NCBI GenBank assembly: GCA_949361645.1 | Contig: OX442428.1 | Coordinates: forward strand, 2,405,847 to 2,469,846 | Length of the DNA: 64,000 bases | Direction of reading: 5' to 3' | Origin: Spongilla lacustris | Lineage: Eukaryota > Porifera > Demospongiae > Spongillida > Spongillidae | In this document: in pieces, positions 50,301 to 63,512 of the stretch | How positions within the stretch are numbered: position 1 is the first letter of the stretch | How the letters are laid out: each line of letters begins with the position of its first letter | Program-made: the position numbers and the translations under genes | The notes under the pieces: generated by a model | The model's database searches: none | Told to the model about the DNA's origin: nothing | Seen by the model: only the letters and a program-made list of their open reading frames with translations

Positions 50301-53300
50301 ATGTCGCGAGTGTCTTTATATGATACGGGATACGCTCCCGATGACGTTAATACCTTTAGTAGCACGCACGTAGCTAGCGGATAAGCTGTCACCTACCCTC
50401 GTATGGTTTCATAACTTGTCATCAGATGGAGAACAGGAGCTTCGAGATGCGGCAGAGAGAGGTGATATTGGCGAGTTGGCGAGGTTGATCAAAAGTGGAG
50501 TATCTGTAAATTCAAAGCGTAAGGTAAGCCATGATATATATATATTAGTTGTATTATCTATGGGTAAGCAATGAGTGTTTAGTCTCGTACCCAGACCCTC
50601 AAACCGCAGCTGCGGAGCTGCAGTTCGAGGGGCTGGGTACGAGACTAGTGATCGTACATGTAGATGTAATTGTACTCTGCGTATTTTCATAAAGTTGTAT
50701 TCCGTTTGGAAATGAAGATAAAAATGCAAATAAGCTGTTGTATGTGTGAGGGGTCTATACACTCTAGCAAAGCCATTAAATTGTTAGTAAAGTTTTAACA
50801 CTAGTAAATAACAAACATTCTCTATGCAAAATTTGGATATGAAGGCAATAGTGGTGTAAAAAGCAATAAGTTAATAAATAAAGGGTTGAATGATAGGGAG
50901 AATAAGGCCCTACAATGTGTGCTAAATATAGGACAATTCTGTTAGGATTTCGGGGTGGGCGGGGGGGGGGGGGGGGGGGGGGGGAGCAAATTGATAGGTA
51001 AGGGCGGGAAAAGATACGCCTTTTAAAAGTCACAAAACATAGCATAATTGTGTGGTAACAGATGTAATTACTTGCTTCCACAGGCTACATAAACTTAAAA
51101 ATTGTTTAAGCCACAGCCCCTTCGCCTATGAATATATAATTTCTAATTTGTCCACAGGGGGGGGGGGGGGGGACAAAACCCAGTTGCCTGTCCCATCCTG
51201 TTTACCTGCTATTTACAATCCACTATTGCCTTCAAATCCTATACACCACCAGCTATAAGTTTCTTAATGTTTCATTGGTTTTTATTCATAACTGGATGCT
51301 TCATTAGATGAACACAATCTAAACATTCGTCATGATGCATTATTAATATTATGGACCTCATTCTTGATGTTAGAATGAGGTCCATAATGCTGTACATGTA
51401 TCCATGCAGGGCATAACTCCATAATATATAGACATCACATACCACCATTAGTTCTCCACCCCCCCTCCTTTGATCAACTATAATGGTATTACAATACTAT
51501 AGCTAGTGGCTTCATGTTTGTAAATCGTGTTGTTGATGTCTATGAACCAGGATGGTAGTACTCCATTACACCTTGCTGTAAAGGGAGGTCATACTGCTTG
51601 TGTGGAACATGTCCTCTCCACTCCTGGTATTGATGTGATTAAGGATGAGGTGAGTTGCCCTGGTAATAATTAACATTAAAGTTGCTGTAATGCATGTTCC
51701 TTAGAAATACAACTACATGTATGCGCTATAATAAAGGTATGTTGGGTAAGGGATTGTAGATCTGTGTAAAAATGTGTCTCAAAGTTTGTTTAACCTCTCT
51801 CGTGACCCATTCTTTACCTTTAACCTTTAATCTATTTGCATCCTTAATTCAGGATGGCAATCTTGAATTAAGGATGACTTTACGCCACTCGTATCGACAT
51901 CAATTTGATGACTTTTTTTTGCTATTTAGCTTCTATAGGGCTACCCATTTTAGCCATTCAAATTTTTATTTCTTTTTGAAAAAACAATGTTTAGGCTTAG
52001 TTTACTTTTTCGTTCGCAAATAATGCCGCTGTTATCATCAAAGTCGGGTATAAAGTTGAGGAAAGAGCAGGAAGCTTACTTTCAAGATAGAAACTGTTAC
52101 AAAGATCTGTAAGGAGAGCAATATAAGCAAATTCAAGATTATGGGACACAGAAGGTACGAGCATCGAATTAACTCAAGGCGGACTAAGCGAAGCGAGTCA
52201 GAGCGGGTGGTACGATGGTTAGCCTCTGCAAAATAAAAATAAACATGCATTTCTGTTGTTGAGAGCGATGCAGAAATGCCTGGCATTGGTAGAAATGCTG
52301 TCACCAGTACTGTTGGGACATAAAAAGAAAGGGGGGATGCTCGGACAGTGATCATGAATTACACTTTGTGTACAAGTTTGATAAAAATAGAACTTCTACC
52401 AAGAGTCTGGAGGTGCTACCACCAATAAGTAGTGAAAAGGAGTAAAATTGATATGTTCAATGCTCTTTGTAAGCATTACAAACTATAAATTGCTTAATTT
52501 TTGTAAGCGAGAGCAACGAAACGTGCTTATGCATCCTTGAAGTTTGGGCAGCTTTCTAGATGATAAAGATTACTCCATGCTATAGAATGTGCACACCATT
52601 GGTGAAAAAAACAGCCTCTATGTTTTTATGATTTTCATTTTCACTGCAATGGTTGTTATAAATGGAAGAACTGACATTATCCTGAATTCAGGATTTTACC
52701 GATCCTGAATTCAGGATCGTTTCATGAAGATGAAGCGATTGAAATATAACTCCCTCCTTGTTCATGATGGCTGAATATGAAAACCAAATCCTCTTGCATG
52801 TAACCTAATGGGTTCAAAATCTACACTTCATTTGGAATGTACATGTATACATCTACTTTGTCCATTGATCAAGTATGACGATGAACACTCCATGCAGACC
52901 TCAGTGTGTGGGACCCAGGCCAGTACTGTACGTATCTGGCATAACTCCATAATATAAGTGTATCATTATATTTACATGTAGACATCACATACCACAATTA
53001 GTTCTCCCCACCCACTCCTTTTGTACCCACTCTAGTTAGGTGATACTCCATTACACCTTGCTGCAAGGGAAGGTCAAACTACTTGTCTGGAACATCTCCT
53101 ATTCACTCCCGGTATTGAGGTGAACATTCAAGATGTGGTATGTTGGCCTGGGATAGAATATTAAAAGATGTGCAATGTGCATGTGTTTTCTGTACTTATT
53201 CTATGCTACATGTATATTACAGGGCACACACTATTGCATGATGTAATTGTATATGTTTCTTGGTTTCAAATTGCTAATGGCAGCTGCTGCATATGAACAA

Positions 53301-56300
53301 TTTACGTACATGTAGCTATATAGATAAGCATATGGAAAGTAACATTTATTATGGACAAGTTCAGTGTTGTTTAGAAGCGGTACTGTGACAAAGATTTAAA
53401 CTCCACTTTCTACAATCCTGCCTACATGCCATATGCAGCTGTAGCTGTATACAGCATGTTGTCTGTTATACATTAGAGTTTAAAATAGAAAAGTACCAGC
53501 TGACATGCGAGTGGCTGCCAAATGGAGCTGCTGCAATTGTGGATGGCAGCAAATGGAAATTGTGATGTGTGCATAACGACAGCCATGACCACCATAGTCT
53601 TGCTAGTCTGGGGACCCTGCAGTCTATACCAAATGTTGACACATAGTCACGTGATTTTTGCTACTAGTGGCCTAGGGAAGGCCTAGGGAAGCAAAAATCA
53701 AGTGACTATGTGTTGATAAGATTCACATGGGAGTATGGTTTCGTGGCTTATGAAATCATATATAAACATACAATATCAACAAAACCTCATCAAGAGAGTT
53801 TCACTTTGCAGGGTATATAGACTTTGGTTGGGTGTTACACCTGTCTTAAATCTACATGTAATGGCTAAATGATATATGCCCCAAATGGGATGTGGTTGCT
53901 ATGGGCAACATACAACATAGCTACCTGGAAACAGCACTTGTTAATCATCAAAATGCAAGCTGTTTACTTTTTTGTATTTGAAATTGATACAGCCATTGAT
54001 CTAGTAAACATAAAGTCTGGGGTGCAAGAATATGTTTATATGATATTCATAAGCCATGTACCATGTGAATATAAATACAAGCATATATACCATATCACAT
54101 CAGAACATGTTTGCTACATGTACATGATACCCCAGACCCAACATCTTGCAGGGTCCCCAGACTAGTAAATATATACCTTCATAATCATATTTGGTCATTA
54201 TTGTTCAATGAAGACCTGAAAAAAAAGGATATGATCAAGTACCCTATGGACATAGCTGTCATGGTTATTGTACACACTCCAGTTTGGCTGTACTCCGTTG
54301 CACTTTGCTACGATGAGAGGTCATACTAGATGTGTGGAACATCTCCTTTCCACTCCTGGTATTAATTTGAACGTTAAAGATAAGGTGAGTTGGTCCAATG
54401 AATGTTGCAATATGATTTATACAGATGAATGGGTACATGTACCTCTAGGATGGGGTCTATGGGGTTGTTACAAACATTATAAACTTGGTACTGGATAATA
54501 TTACGCAGCACTACTGAGAAAGACCATACCACATAGCTCACTTTGAGGTATTATATTAATTAGGCCATTGTTGCCGGGCATTTCAGATGTATTCAATCAG
54601 CCAGGCTATGCACACAAAAACAGTTGCCCTGGTGTGTGTATTTGTGTGCACATGTATTTGTGTGCACATGTGCATGTGTGGTAGGATGTGAATGTGTGGA
54701 GATGGTAGGAGGAGATGATGGTAATGAGATGTAGAAACAAATCATGGGAGTGGAGAGGTGGAGTCTGTGGAGAGCAATACAATGTACATGGCCTATGCTT
54801 CTCTCTTGAGTTATAGTAACGGAATCAGTCCTGTGTCATAAAAGAAACATAATAAGCAGTGAAGCTTTTATATTTTAAACCTGCCCCAAATTTCGCTGTT
54901 TTTTCTTTCAGATGCAATGTTAAATATCTTAGAGTGAATGCATGTAAGGGAAAAGCGCTCATTTTGAGGCACTAATATTTGTACATGTAACTGTTAAAGC
55001 TTCTGCACTTTATGTTATGTACACTATACCACCTGGTTTGTGGAACACCACTCTCATTCTAGACTTATACCTATTCAGCCCCTGATCCTCCCCATAAAAC
55101 TCCTTCTTATGTACATGTGTACATTTCTACCCACCATGATGTTGACTGAACTATTGTACCCACTCCAGGATGGTAGTACTCCATTATACTATGCTGCAAG
55201 GGGAGGTTATCCTGCTTGTGTGGAACGTCTCCTTTCCGCACCTGGTATTGTTGTGAACAATAAGAATAATGTGAGTTGGTCCATTTATAGATGCAGGATG
55301 TGCAGGGTAAAGACAAGACTTACATATGTACTTGTAATGTCACAATGCTGGTAGTATGAAATTGGAATTGGAAAAGAATGGTACATGTATGGCAGCATAG
55401 TTATTGTAAACTCTTGTGGTTTCATATTTGAATGGCTGGACCATGTGTGTACATTGTACCCTCTGTGTTGATTGAACTATTGGTACCCACTCCAGGATGG
55501 TTATACTCCATTACACCTTGCTTCAAAGAGAGGTCATACTGCTTGTGTGGAACATCTACTTTCCACTCCTGGTATTGGTGTGAAAATCAAAGGATGGGTG
55601 AGTTGGCCTGGTTAAAAGATATATATGAATCCATGTCATTTAGGAGCATACATGTATGTGCTAATAGAGGTATATACATGTAGGAGGGGATATACATGTA
55701 GGAGGGGATGTACATGAAGGAGGGGATATACATGTAGGAGGGGATATACATGAAGGAGGGGATATACGTGTAGGAGGGGATATACATGTAGGAGGGGATG
55801 TACATGTAGGAGGGGATATACATGTAGGAGGGGATGTACATGTAGGAGGGGATGTAGATGTAGGAGGGGATATACATGTAGGAGGGGATGTACATGTAGG
55901 AGGGGATATACATGTAGGAGGGGATGTACATGTAGGAGGGGATATACATGTAGGAGGGGATATACATGTAGGAGGGGATATACATGTAGGAGGGGATATA
56001 CATGTAGGAGGGGATGTACATGTAGGAGGGGATATACATGAAGGAGGGGATATACATGTAGGAGGGGATATACATGTAGGAGGGGATGTACATGTAGGAG
56101 GGGATGTACATGTAGGAGGGGATATACATGTAGGAGGGGATATACATGTAGGAGGGGATGTACATGTAGGAGGGGATATACATGTAGGAGGGGATATACA
56201 TGTAGGAGGGGATATACATGAAGGAGGGTATATACATGTAGGAGGGGATATACATGTAGGAGGGGATATACATGTAGGAGGAGATGTACATGAAGGAGGG

Positions 56301-59300
56301 GATATACATGTAGGAGGGGATATACATGAAGGAGGGGATATACATGTAGGAGGGGATGTACATGAAGGAGGGATATACATGTAGGAGGGGATATACATGT
56401 AGGAGGGGATGTACATGAAGGAGGGGATATACATGTAGGAGGGGATGTACATGTAGGAGGGGATGTACATGAAGGAGGGGATATACATGTAGGAGGGGAT
56501 GTACATGTAGGAGGGGATGTACATGTAGGAGGGGATGTACATGTAGGAGGGGATGTACACGAAGGAGGGGATATACATGTAGGAGGGGATATACATGAAG
56601 GAGGGGATATACATGTAGGAGGGGATATACATGTAGGAGGGGATATACATGTAGGAGGGGATGTACATGAAGGAGGGGATATACATGTAGGAGGGGATAT
56701 ACATGAAGGAGGGGATATACATGTAGGAGGGGATGTACATGTAGGAGGGGATATACATGTAGGAGGGGATATACATGTAGGAGGGGATATACATGTAGGA
56801 GGGGATGTACATGTAGGAGGGGATGTACATGTAGGAGGGGATGTACATGTAGGAGGGGATGTACATGTAGGAGGGGATATACATGTAGGAGGGGATATAC
56901 ATGTAGGAGGGGATATACATGTAGGAGGGGATATACATGTAGGAGGGGATATACATGTAGGAGGGGATGTACATGTAGGAGGGGATATACATGTAGGAGG
57001 GGATATACATGTAGGAGGGGATATACATGTAGGAGGGGATATACATGTAGGAGGGGATGTACATGTAGGAGGGGATGTACATGTAGGAGGGGATATACAT
57101 GTAGGAGGGGATGTACATGTAGGAGGGGATATACATGTAGGAGGGGATATACATGTAGGAGGGGATATACATGTAGGAGGGGATATACATGTAGGAGGGG
57201 ATGTACATGTAGGAGGGGATATACATGTAGGAGGGGATGTACATGAAGGAGGGGATATACATGTAGGAGGGGATATACATGTAGGAGGGGATGTACATGA
57301 AGGAGGGGATATACATGTAGGAGGGGATATACATGTAGGAGGGGATGTACATGTAGGAGGGGATATACATGTAGGAGGGGATGTAGATGTAGGAGGGGAT
57401 ATACATGTAGGAGGGGATGTACATGTAGGAGGGGATGTACATGTAGGAGGGGATGTACATGTAGGAGGGGATGTACATGTAGGAGGGGATGTACATGTAG
57501 GAGGGGATATACATGTAGGAGGGGATGTACATGTAGGAGGGGATGTACATGAAGGAGGGGATATACATGTAGGAGGGGATGTACATGAAGGAGGGGATAT
57601 ACATGAAGGAGGGGATATACATGTAGGAGGGGATGTACATGAAGGAGGGGATATACATGTAGGAGGGGATATACATGTAGGAGGGGATGTACATGAAGGA
57701 GGGGATATACATGTAGGAGGGGATATACATGTAGGAGGGGATATACATGTAGGAGGGGATATAGATGTAGGAGGGGAGATACAGGTAGGAGGGGATATAC
57801 ATGTAGGAAGGGATGTACATGTAGGAGGGGATGTACATGTAGGAGGGGATGTACATGTAGGAGGGGATGTACATGTAGGAGGGGATATACATGTAGGAGG
57901 GGATATACATGTAGGAGGGGATATACATGTAGGAGGGGATATACATGTAGGAGGGGATATACATGTAGGAGGGGATGTAAATGTAGGAGGGGATATACAT
58001 GTAGGAGGGGATGTACATGTAGGAGGGGATATACATGTAGGAGGGGATGTACATGTAGGAGGGGATATACATGTAGGAGGGGATATACATGTAGGAGGGG
58101 ATGTACATGTAGGAGGGGATGTACATGTAGGAGGGGATATACATGTAGGAGGGGATGTACATGTAGGAGGGGATATACATGAAGGAGGGGATATACATGT
58201 AGGAGGGGATATACATGTAGGAGGGGATATACATGTAGGAGGGGATGTACATGTAGGAGGGGATGTACATGCCTTTAGGAACAGTTTGAGTTGTAGACCT
58301 GTGTATACATGTAGAATTTTGTTTTGCGAGAGAACAGCAGTACAGAATGTAATGTCTTTCCCCTCCCAAGGGTGGCTGCATTAATGCTACAAGGGATGTA
58401 ACAAGTACATGTGCATGTGTGCTTTAGTAGGGCTGGGCTAGTGGGATGGGCTATGGTATCCCTCTCACGATGGCTAGGGAGAGGGGCTGTGGGTTGCTTT
58501 ATGTACATGTACATGTAATTTCTACTAGGCTACTAACCCAAAGATAGAACACTTGTAATTTTCATGACATTTTTGTCCATTTATTAAAAACAGCTCTACC
58601 AATAATTGAGTTAGAAATGGTGGGAGGGTGGGTGGGTGGGTGGGTGGGTGGAACACTTTGATCTACATGTATATACATGTACTGTAGTTGTATGAAAATG
58701 AATGCTACCACATGGTATACACTCTAGTGGCTTCATGTTGATGATGTACAGTGTGTACATGTGTACATTGTACCTGCCTTGTTGACTGAGCAGAGGGAGG
58801 TCATACTGCTTGTGTGGAACATCTCCTTTCCACTCCTGGTATTGATGTGAACATTAAGGATTGGGTGAGTTAGTACATGTAGCTGCATGAATCGCACAAC
58901 TGCATGTCTCTTAGGAACAAATACATGTGGGAGGGGAATGTACAGCAGCACAGAATGTAATGTCTTTGCTGAAGTGAGAGAAGCCCCTCCTCCTAGCCAG
59001 GCCAGGGTGGGAGGGACACCAAAGCCACTCCCCCTAAACTTTCAAATGGATCCAGGTAGCTGTCTACTCTTACAATTTAGCAAATCTGGACTACATGCAT
59101 GGCTACCAAACCACACTTTGCATGGCCAAAATCATGTCATGGACATAACAACAGCCATGACCATATAAGGGAGATCCTTATTCGTGCAGTGAAACGTGTG
59201 CAGTAATGCTACACACATGGTGGTAGGGTGTAAAACTTTCAGTACAAGTACATGAGCATGTAACCACACGTATGTTTTAGTAGGGCTGGGCTAGGGGGAG

Positions 59301-62300
59301 GGGCTGTGGTATCCTCCCATCCTGGCTAGGGGGAGGGGCTGTGGTATCCCTCCCACCCTGGCTAGGGAGAGTGATACCACAGCTGTGGTTTAATGCTTCT
59401 TTTCTACTTTTGTACCTTCTAACCTAAAAATGGAACACTTGTGACGTCAAATACGAATTTTTTAGTCCATTTATTAAAAACAGCTCTACCAATAATTGAG
59501 TTAGAAATAGTGGGAGGGTGGGTGGGGGGGTGGAACACTGATCTACATGTACATGTATATGTACTATATAGTAGCTGTATGAAAATGTATGGTACTACAT
59601 GGTGTACACTTTAGTGGTTTCATGTTGATGAACATGTACATGTGTACGTGTTGATTGAACCATTGTACCAACTACAGTATGGTAGTACACCATTGCACCA
59701 TGCTGTAAATGGAGGTCATACTGCTTGTGTAGAACATCTCCTTTCCACTCCTGGTATTGATGTGAACACTAAGGACGAGGTAAGTTTACATATGCTTTGT
59801 ACCTACATTGTACAGCTTTTGATGATTACTGGTATAGTACATGTACATGTGTACATGTAGGTGTGGCGAGTGACATCATGTTTGTGTTGCCGCCGCCATC
59901 TTGGAGGACCAGATACAAATCCAAGTTGTCTAAAAGCTTTGGCTTATCTCTGCTTCTCTTGAGTCTTGCAGCACAGTTGGAATATAACCTTTCTACTTGA
60001 GTTTGATGCCATTACATGTAAAAGGTCTTCCATGATGGTGGATGTATATATACATGTAAATTATTACATACGTGTAACTGCAAAGGGTCAATCTGTAAGC
60101 CTTACTCACAGCTTGTAATCATAGGTGGTCATGTGGTGATGCTAGCACATGAAATTTCGTCTTAAGTCTCCTGATGTAATATTACATCATGGCATGTGAT
60201 ACTATCTCAGATAGAACTAAAAGGGGAAAGGTTCGGGAAAACAATAAGGTTGGAACTACATGTAACTAGTGAACTAACTGTGACCTGTCATGCCCAGCTA
60301 GGGGGTATAGGGGAGCACTGTAAGCCCGAGAAGCTTTGCAACTTTTGCAAAGTCACAAAAGATAGCATAATTGCGTAAAACATGCTAAAAATAGAATAGT
60401 AAATATAACAGAATTACTTGCTTCCTGACTTTTTTATAGTCTTGAATGATCGATATATCACAATGGACTGGGGACATATGGGCCCAATACAGTACATGTA
60501 CATCTCGATTCTTGTGCCTTTCAATAAGGAAGTACATGTAGGTCTCCCCCCTCCCCCCCCCCCCCACCCCACCCCGGATCTGCCATTGCAATTTATTGTG
60601 GACCCAATTGGTTAGAATGGATGTCAGAATTGCTAGAATTAATTAGTGTAAGTTATCTCAAGCTCACTAAATTTTATTTTTACATATAATGTGAACACAA
60701 TTCAATAGCAATGAATAAACCATTTTTATGCTACCTTGGATAAGCGGAGTGGGGGGAGGGGGTTTGGCTCAACCCACTGACCCCCCTCCCCCTCCTGGCC
60801 TGAAAAATTATAGCTGTGGTTATATACACATCTTGATTTTGTGGCCATGAATTAATAAACATTTGCTGCCATCCACAGCTCCAGTTGGCAGCCACTCAGA
60901 TTTGCAGCCAAACTAACTATGGGATATCATTTGAGGGATTATGTCATTTGGTTCTTTTCTATTTTTAACTCTCATGCATGGTCATTTCAATACATTGAAA
61001 AGTTGGACATTAGGCTTCTGCCTGTGATGAATATTAACTATCTACACATGTAGTTACCTACTAATTATCTACCTGGCAACCATGTGGGAATGGAATTCGC
61101 TTTGCTACTAGTCTTTGATTGTAGTGATGCACATAACTAACGAATGACTTGATAGTGTCATCTCTCCTGATGAGTACAGTGTGAGGCTAAGTTGTTTGCA
61201 CCATCTGCCACAGAGATGTGAAAATCCCTTATACTGGGTATAGTAGACAGATAGGAGTATACATTTACAGTGCGTTCTATGATGGGCGATTTTTCTGACA
61301 GCTACATGTTTACTACACCCCTTGAATATGGCATTTCCAAGATTTACTGCATAGTTAAAAATAAACGGCCGAGTGTAATGGTCGCTTTGATGGTGGATTT
61401 CCGGCTTCCAGTTGTAGGACAAATGCTGAAGAAGTGTTTTTGCATTATGCCTTTCAGCCTTTGAACTTTGTCCTGCACTGGTGCACTAGTCTTGCAGCTA
61501 CCTAACATGCTCTGCCATCAATTCAAATTGATGCATCCATTTCGTATGTGTTTCTCTAATAATGCATCTTTACTATTCAGTTAAAGTACTCCAAATAAGC
61601 TCTTTGTCAAAACTCTGTTATTAGCAGCTGGTAGACCTGATTACTGATTTTACAGGCACATGTACATATACCCACATTAATTTCATCAGGTGAAATTGCA
61701 ATTCCTGTATCCCTGAGTACATGCATGTAACTACTTTATCTCTTTCTATCAAAGTTGATTTTAGGAGAAATTATTACCAATAATAAAATTTTGACAGATT
61801 GAACAGTTGTGACATGACTTATCTATTTATACTCACTAGTCTGGAGACCAGGCCTGCATGGTGTCAGTGGCAATACTGCATATACATGTACATGTACAGG
61901 ATGAGGTTATATGTAGGCATGACATTGCTGTAGAGCTAGGTCTTGTCAGACAAAGACCCATGACCCCCCCCCCCCCCCCCCCCCCCCCCGGCCTCTTTTT
62001 AAAAAAATGTACTTGCTTCAATGATGAAGTTTGATGTCTTTCATGATCATGCATCTGTAAGATGTCTTTGGGGATGGTAATGATTTTGCACAGCCTGATT
62101 TGAAAAATTCACTTGGACATGCCAATCCCAATTGCAGTACCAGAAATCACGCTGTTCCGTAGTTGGGCGTGGCCCGCCCTTCGCGTATTTCTGGCACAAC
62201 TGACGTGCGTACTAAGTGCTAGCATGGCAATATCTTTGAAGAAATCAATACTTTATGAGGTCATCTAACACAGGTTGTGGCTACATGTACTGAATGAAAG

Positions 62301-62541
62301 TACATGTACACAATGTATGTAGTGTGCGTGGTACGAGTGTACAGTGACTTAAAATGCACATTGCACGTATTGGGCAGATGAATATGAATACATACATAAC
62401 TACTGCAATTTGCACACCCTCTAGAAAGGATGTACTCCTCTACATATTGCTGCAGAGGGAGGTCATACTACTTACGTGGAACATCTCCTTTCCGCTTCTG
62501 GTATTGATATGGATTCTGCATTCCAGACAATTTTCCTCTAG
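50301..62541 (+). CDS. Ankyrin-repeat protein with one repeat per exon
   Basis: Ankyrin exons: 50427-50523 (EQELRDAAERGDIGELARLI), 51551-51649, 53036-53137, 54283-54384, 55169-55270, 55496-55597, 59678-59779 and a terminal exon 62425-62541 that runs to a TAG. Each inner exon is one repeat of the form DGSTPLHLA..GGHTACVEHLLSTPGIDVN; six are 102 or 99 nt and all are phase 0, so any number can be spliced together. Ankyrin repeats are protein-binding scaffolds; no other domain is seen. A possible first exon is 50301-50340 (ATGTCGCGAG...) joined through a 67-bp intron; this is tentative. Introns are 0.2-4 kb and full of repeats. The degenerate exon at 58794-58864 would break the frame if used. Confidence 0.75.
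50580..50647. mobile_element. 68-bp hairpin MITE
   Basis: 15-bp inverted ends TAGTCTCGTACCCAG / CTGGGTACGAGACTA with a further self-complementary CGCAGCTGCGG core. It lies in the first intron of the ankyrin gene. Confidence 0.75.
50958..50984. repeat. Poly-G tract
   Basis: About 26 consecutive G following GGGGTGGGC. A second run of about 15 G is at 51157-51171. Both lie in ankyrin gene introns. Confidence 0.85.
51348..51388. repeat. 17-bp stem hairpin
   Basis: ATTATGGACCTCATTCT and its exact reverse complement are separated by 7 bases. Intronic. Confidence 0.85.
53604..54164. mobile_element. Non-autonomous DNA transposon, 561 bp
   Basis: Perfect 18-bp inverted ends TAGTCTGGGGACCCTGCA / TGCAGGGTCCCCAGACTA. 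Outer TA on both ends suggests a TA target duplication. A nested hairpin (53639-53662 with 53690-53713) lies near the left end. It sits in the intron between ankyrin exons 53036 and 54283. No transposase frame. Confidence 0.78.
55668..58272. repeat. 2.6-kb minisatellite of an 18-bp unit, about 144 copies
   Basis: Unit GGGGATATACATGTAGGA with A/G at one position (ATATAC or ATGTAC) and occasional TGTAGG/TGAAGG variants. Because 18 is a multiple of three, the minus strand has a stop-free frame of more than 800 codons repeating SYMYIP; this is not treated as a gene. The array fills most of the intron between the ankyrin exon at 55496 and the truncated exon at 58794. Confidence 0.97.
58390..59780 (+). 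repeat. Tandem duplication, ~890-bp period, covering an ankyrin exon
   Basis: Shared landmarks recur about 890 bp apart: GGGCTGGGCTAG (58430 / 59284), TCCATTTATTAAAAACAGC (58577 / 59467), GTGGGAGGGTGGGTGG, GGCTTCATGTTGATGA-type sequence (58730 / 59618) and the ankyrin exon itself. The left copy has lost the exon start. Confidence 0.8.
58794..58864 (+). pseudogene. 5'-deleted ankyrin exon
   Basis: Only the last 71 nt of a 102-nt ankyrin exon remain (GGHTACVEHLLSTPGIDVNIKDW in the old frame), followed by a good donor GTGAGT. The deletion removed the acceptor and first ~31 nt. A CAG at 58791 could act as acceptor but would shift the frame. Confidence 0.75.
59780..62424. other. Long last intron of the ankyrin gene
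   Basis: No coding recognised. It holds a GCCGCCATCTTG motif (59889-59900), a C-rich stretch at 60547-60575 and a ~26-base C run at 61964-61989. Confidence 0.5.
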
Positions 62542-62760
62542 TCATTTCAGGTTTTGAATTTACATTTTCATTACTAAAGTAAAGAATTTTGTATAGGAAC
62601 TTTGACACTACGTAGTTGCACATGTGTTAAGATATATATTAGCATGTACTGACTGCGTGACTCAGTTTTTTTTAATTAAACATTTGAACCTGGCTATTGT
62701 AAAGATAAAACAAAGAAAGCTGAGAGTATGTATGGGAACAGAGGACATGCTTAATAAGGG

Positions 62761-63512
62761 CTCTAAAAATATTTATGGATACTCATTGGGGTTAACTGTA
62801 TATGTGGCAAATTCGTTGGCTTAAGTCATATTGGTTGTGAAGATCGGTTCAGATTTATGCATTTTTGGGAGTGTTTTGCGGAATCTAACAGTTTGGATGA
62901 ATTAGTTTGACTTATTGATATAAGGGTTAAGAATTCCTTTTTATAAGTGGAGGAAGGTCCCTGGGGTACCCAAATAATTGTTATTATTTTTTTGGCACCT
63001 TGATATCACCCTTAAAAGATTACTGAAAGGCAAAATTGAAGCAAAATTTGTCTCGTTTTTAGAATATCTCCGTATATCATAGTAAATCCTCTTGGCCTAC
63101 ATCAGGATTTTTTAGCAGTCTAGTAAATTGATATAAGTTGTTCTACTTTTATTGCACTTAGTGGCATAAGTACAAACCCAAAAATCACAAATCAAAGCTA
63201 CAGTTAGTATTATTATGATATTATCATATACAGAGAAATCCTAAAAATGGGATATAAATTTTCAACCTTTTTTAAGCCTTTCAATACTTTTTTTGAAGGG
63301 TGACGCAAAGCTGCCAAATTTTATTTTATTTTATATGGATACCCCAGCTGGGTCCTTCCACTCATAAATTTTAATCACAAAGTCAAACTAATTTGTTCAA
63401 ACTGTTAGTCCCCCAAAAATGCATAAATCTTCACAACCAATATGACATATAATAAGCCAACAATCCATAAATATAGGTAACCCCAAGGAGTATCCATATA
63501 AAGAATTAGAGC
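62761..63512. mobile_element. Long foldback (inverted-repeat) element, about 750 bp
   Basis: Left end GCTCTAAAAATATTTATGG... mirrors right end ...CCATATAAAGAATTAGAGC. Landmarks paired in reverse orientation include GTCATATTGGTTGTGAAGAT, TTTATGCATTTTTGGG, AACAGTTTG, ATTAGTTTGACTT and a CCCCAGCTGGG/CCCTGGGG stretch. Similarity extends nearly to the centre near 63140. No coding frame; no clear target duplication. Confidence 0.75.

Noticed and set aside
55661..58381. 906-codon minus-strand open frame repeating SYMYIP
   Set aside because: It follows from an 18-bp minisatellite with no in-frame stop; other frames are equally repetitive, and there is no flanking gene structure.
59889..59900. GCCGCCATCTTG, a YY1-type motif, as an internal promoter
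   Set aside because: A single motif within a long intron, without other promoter evidence.
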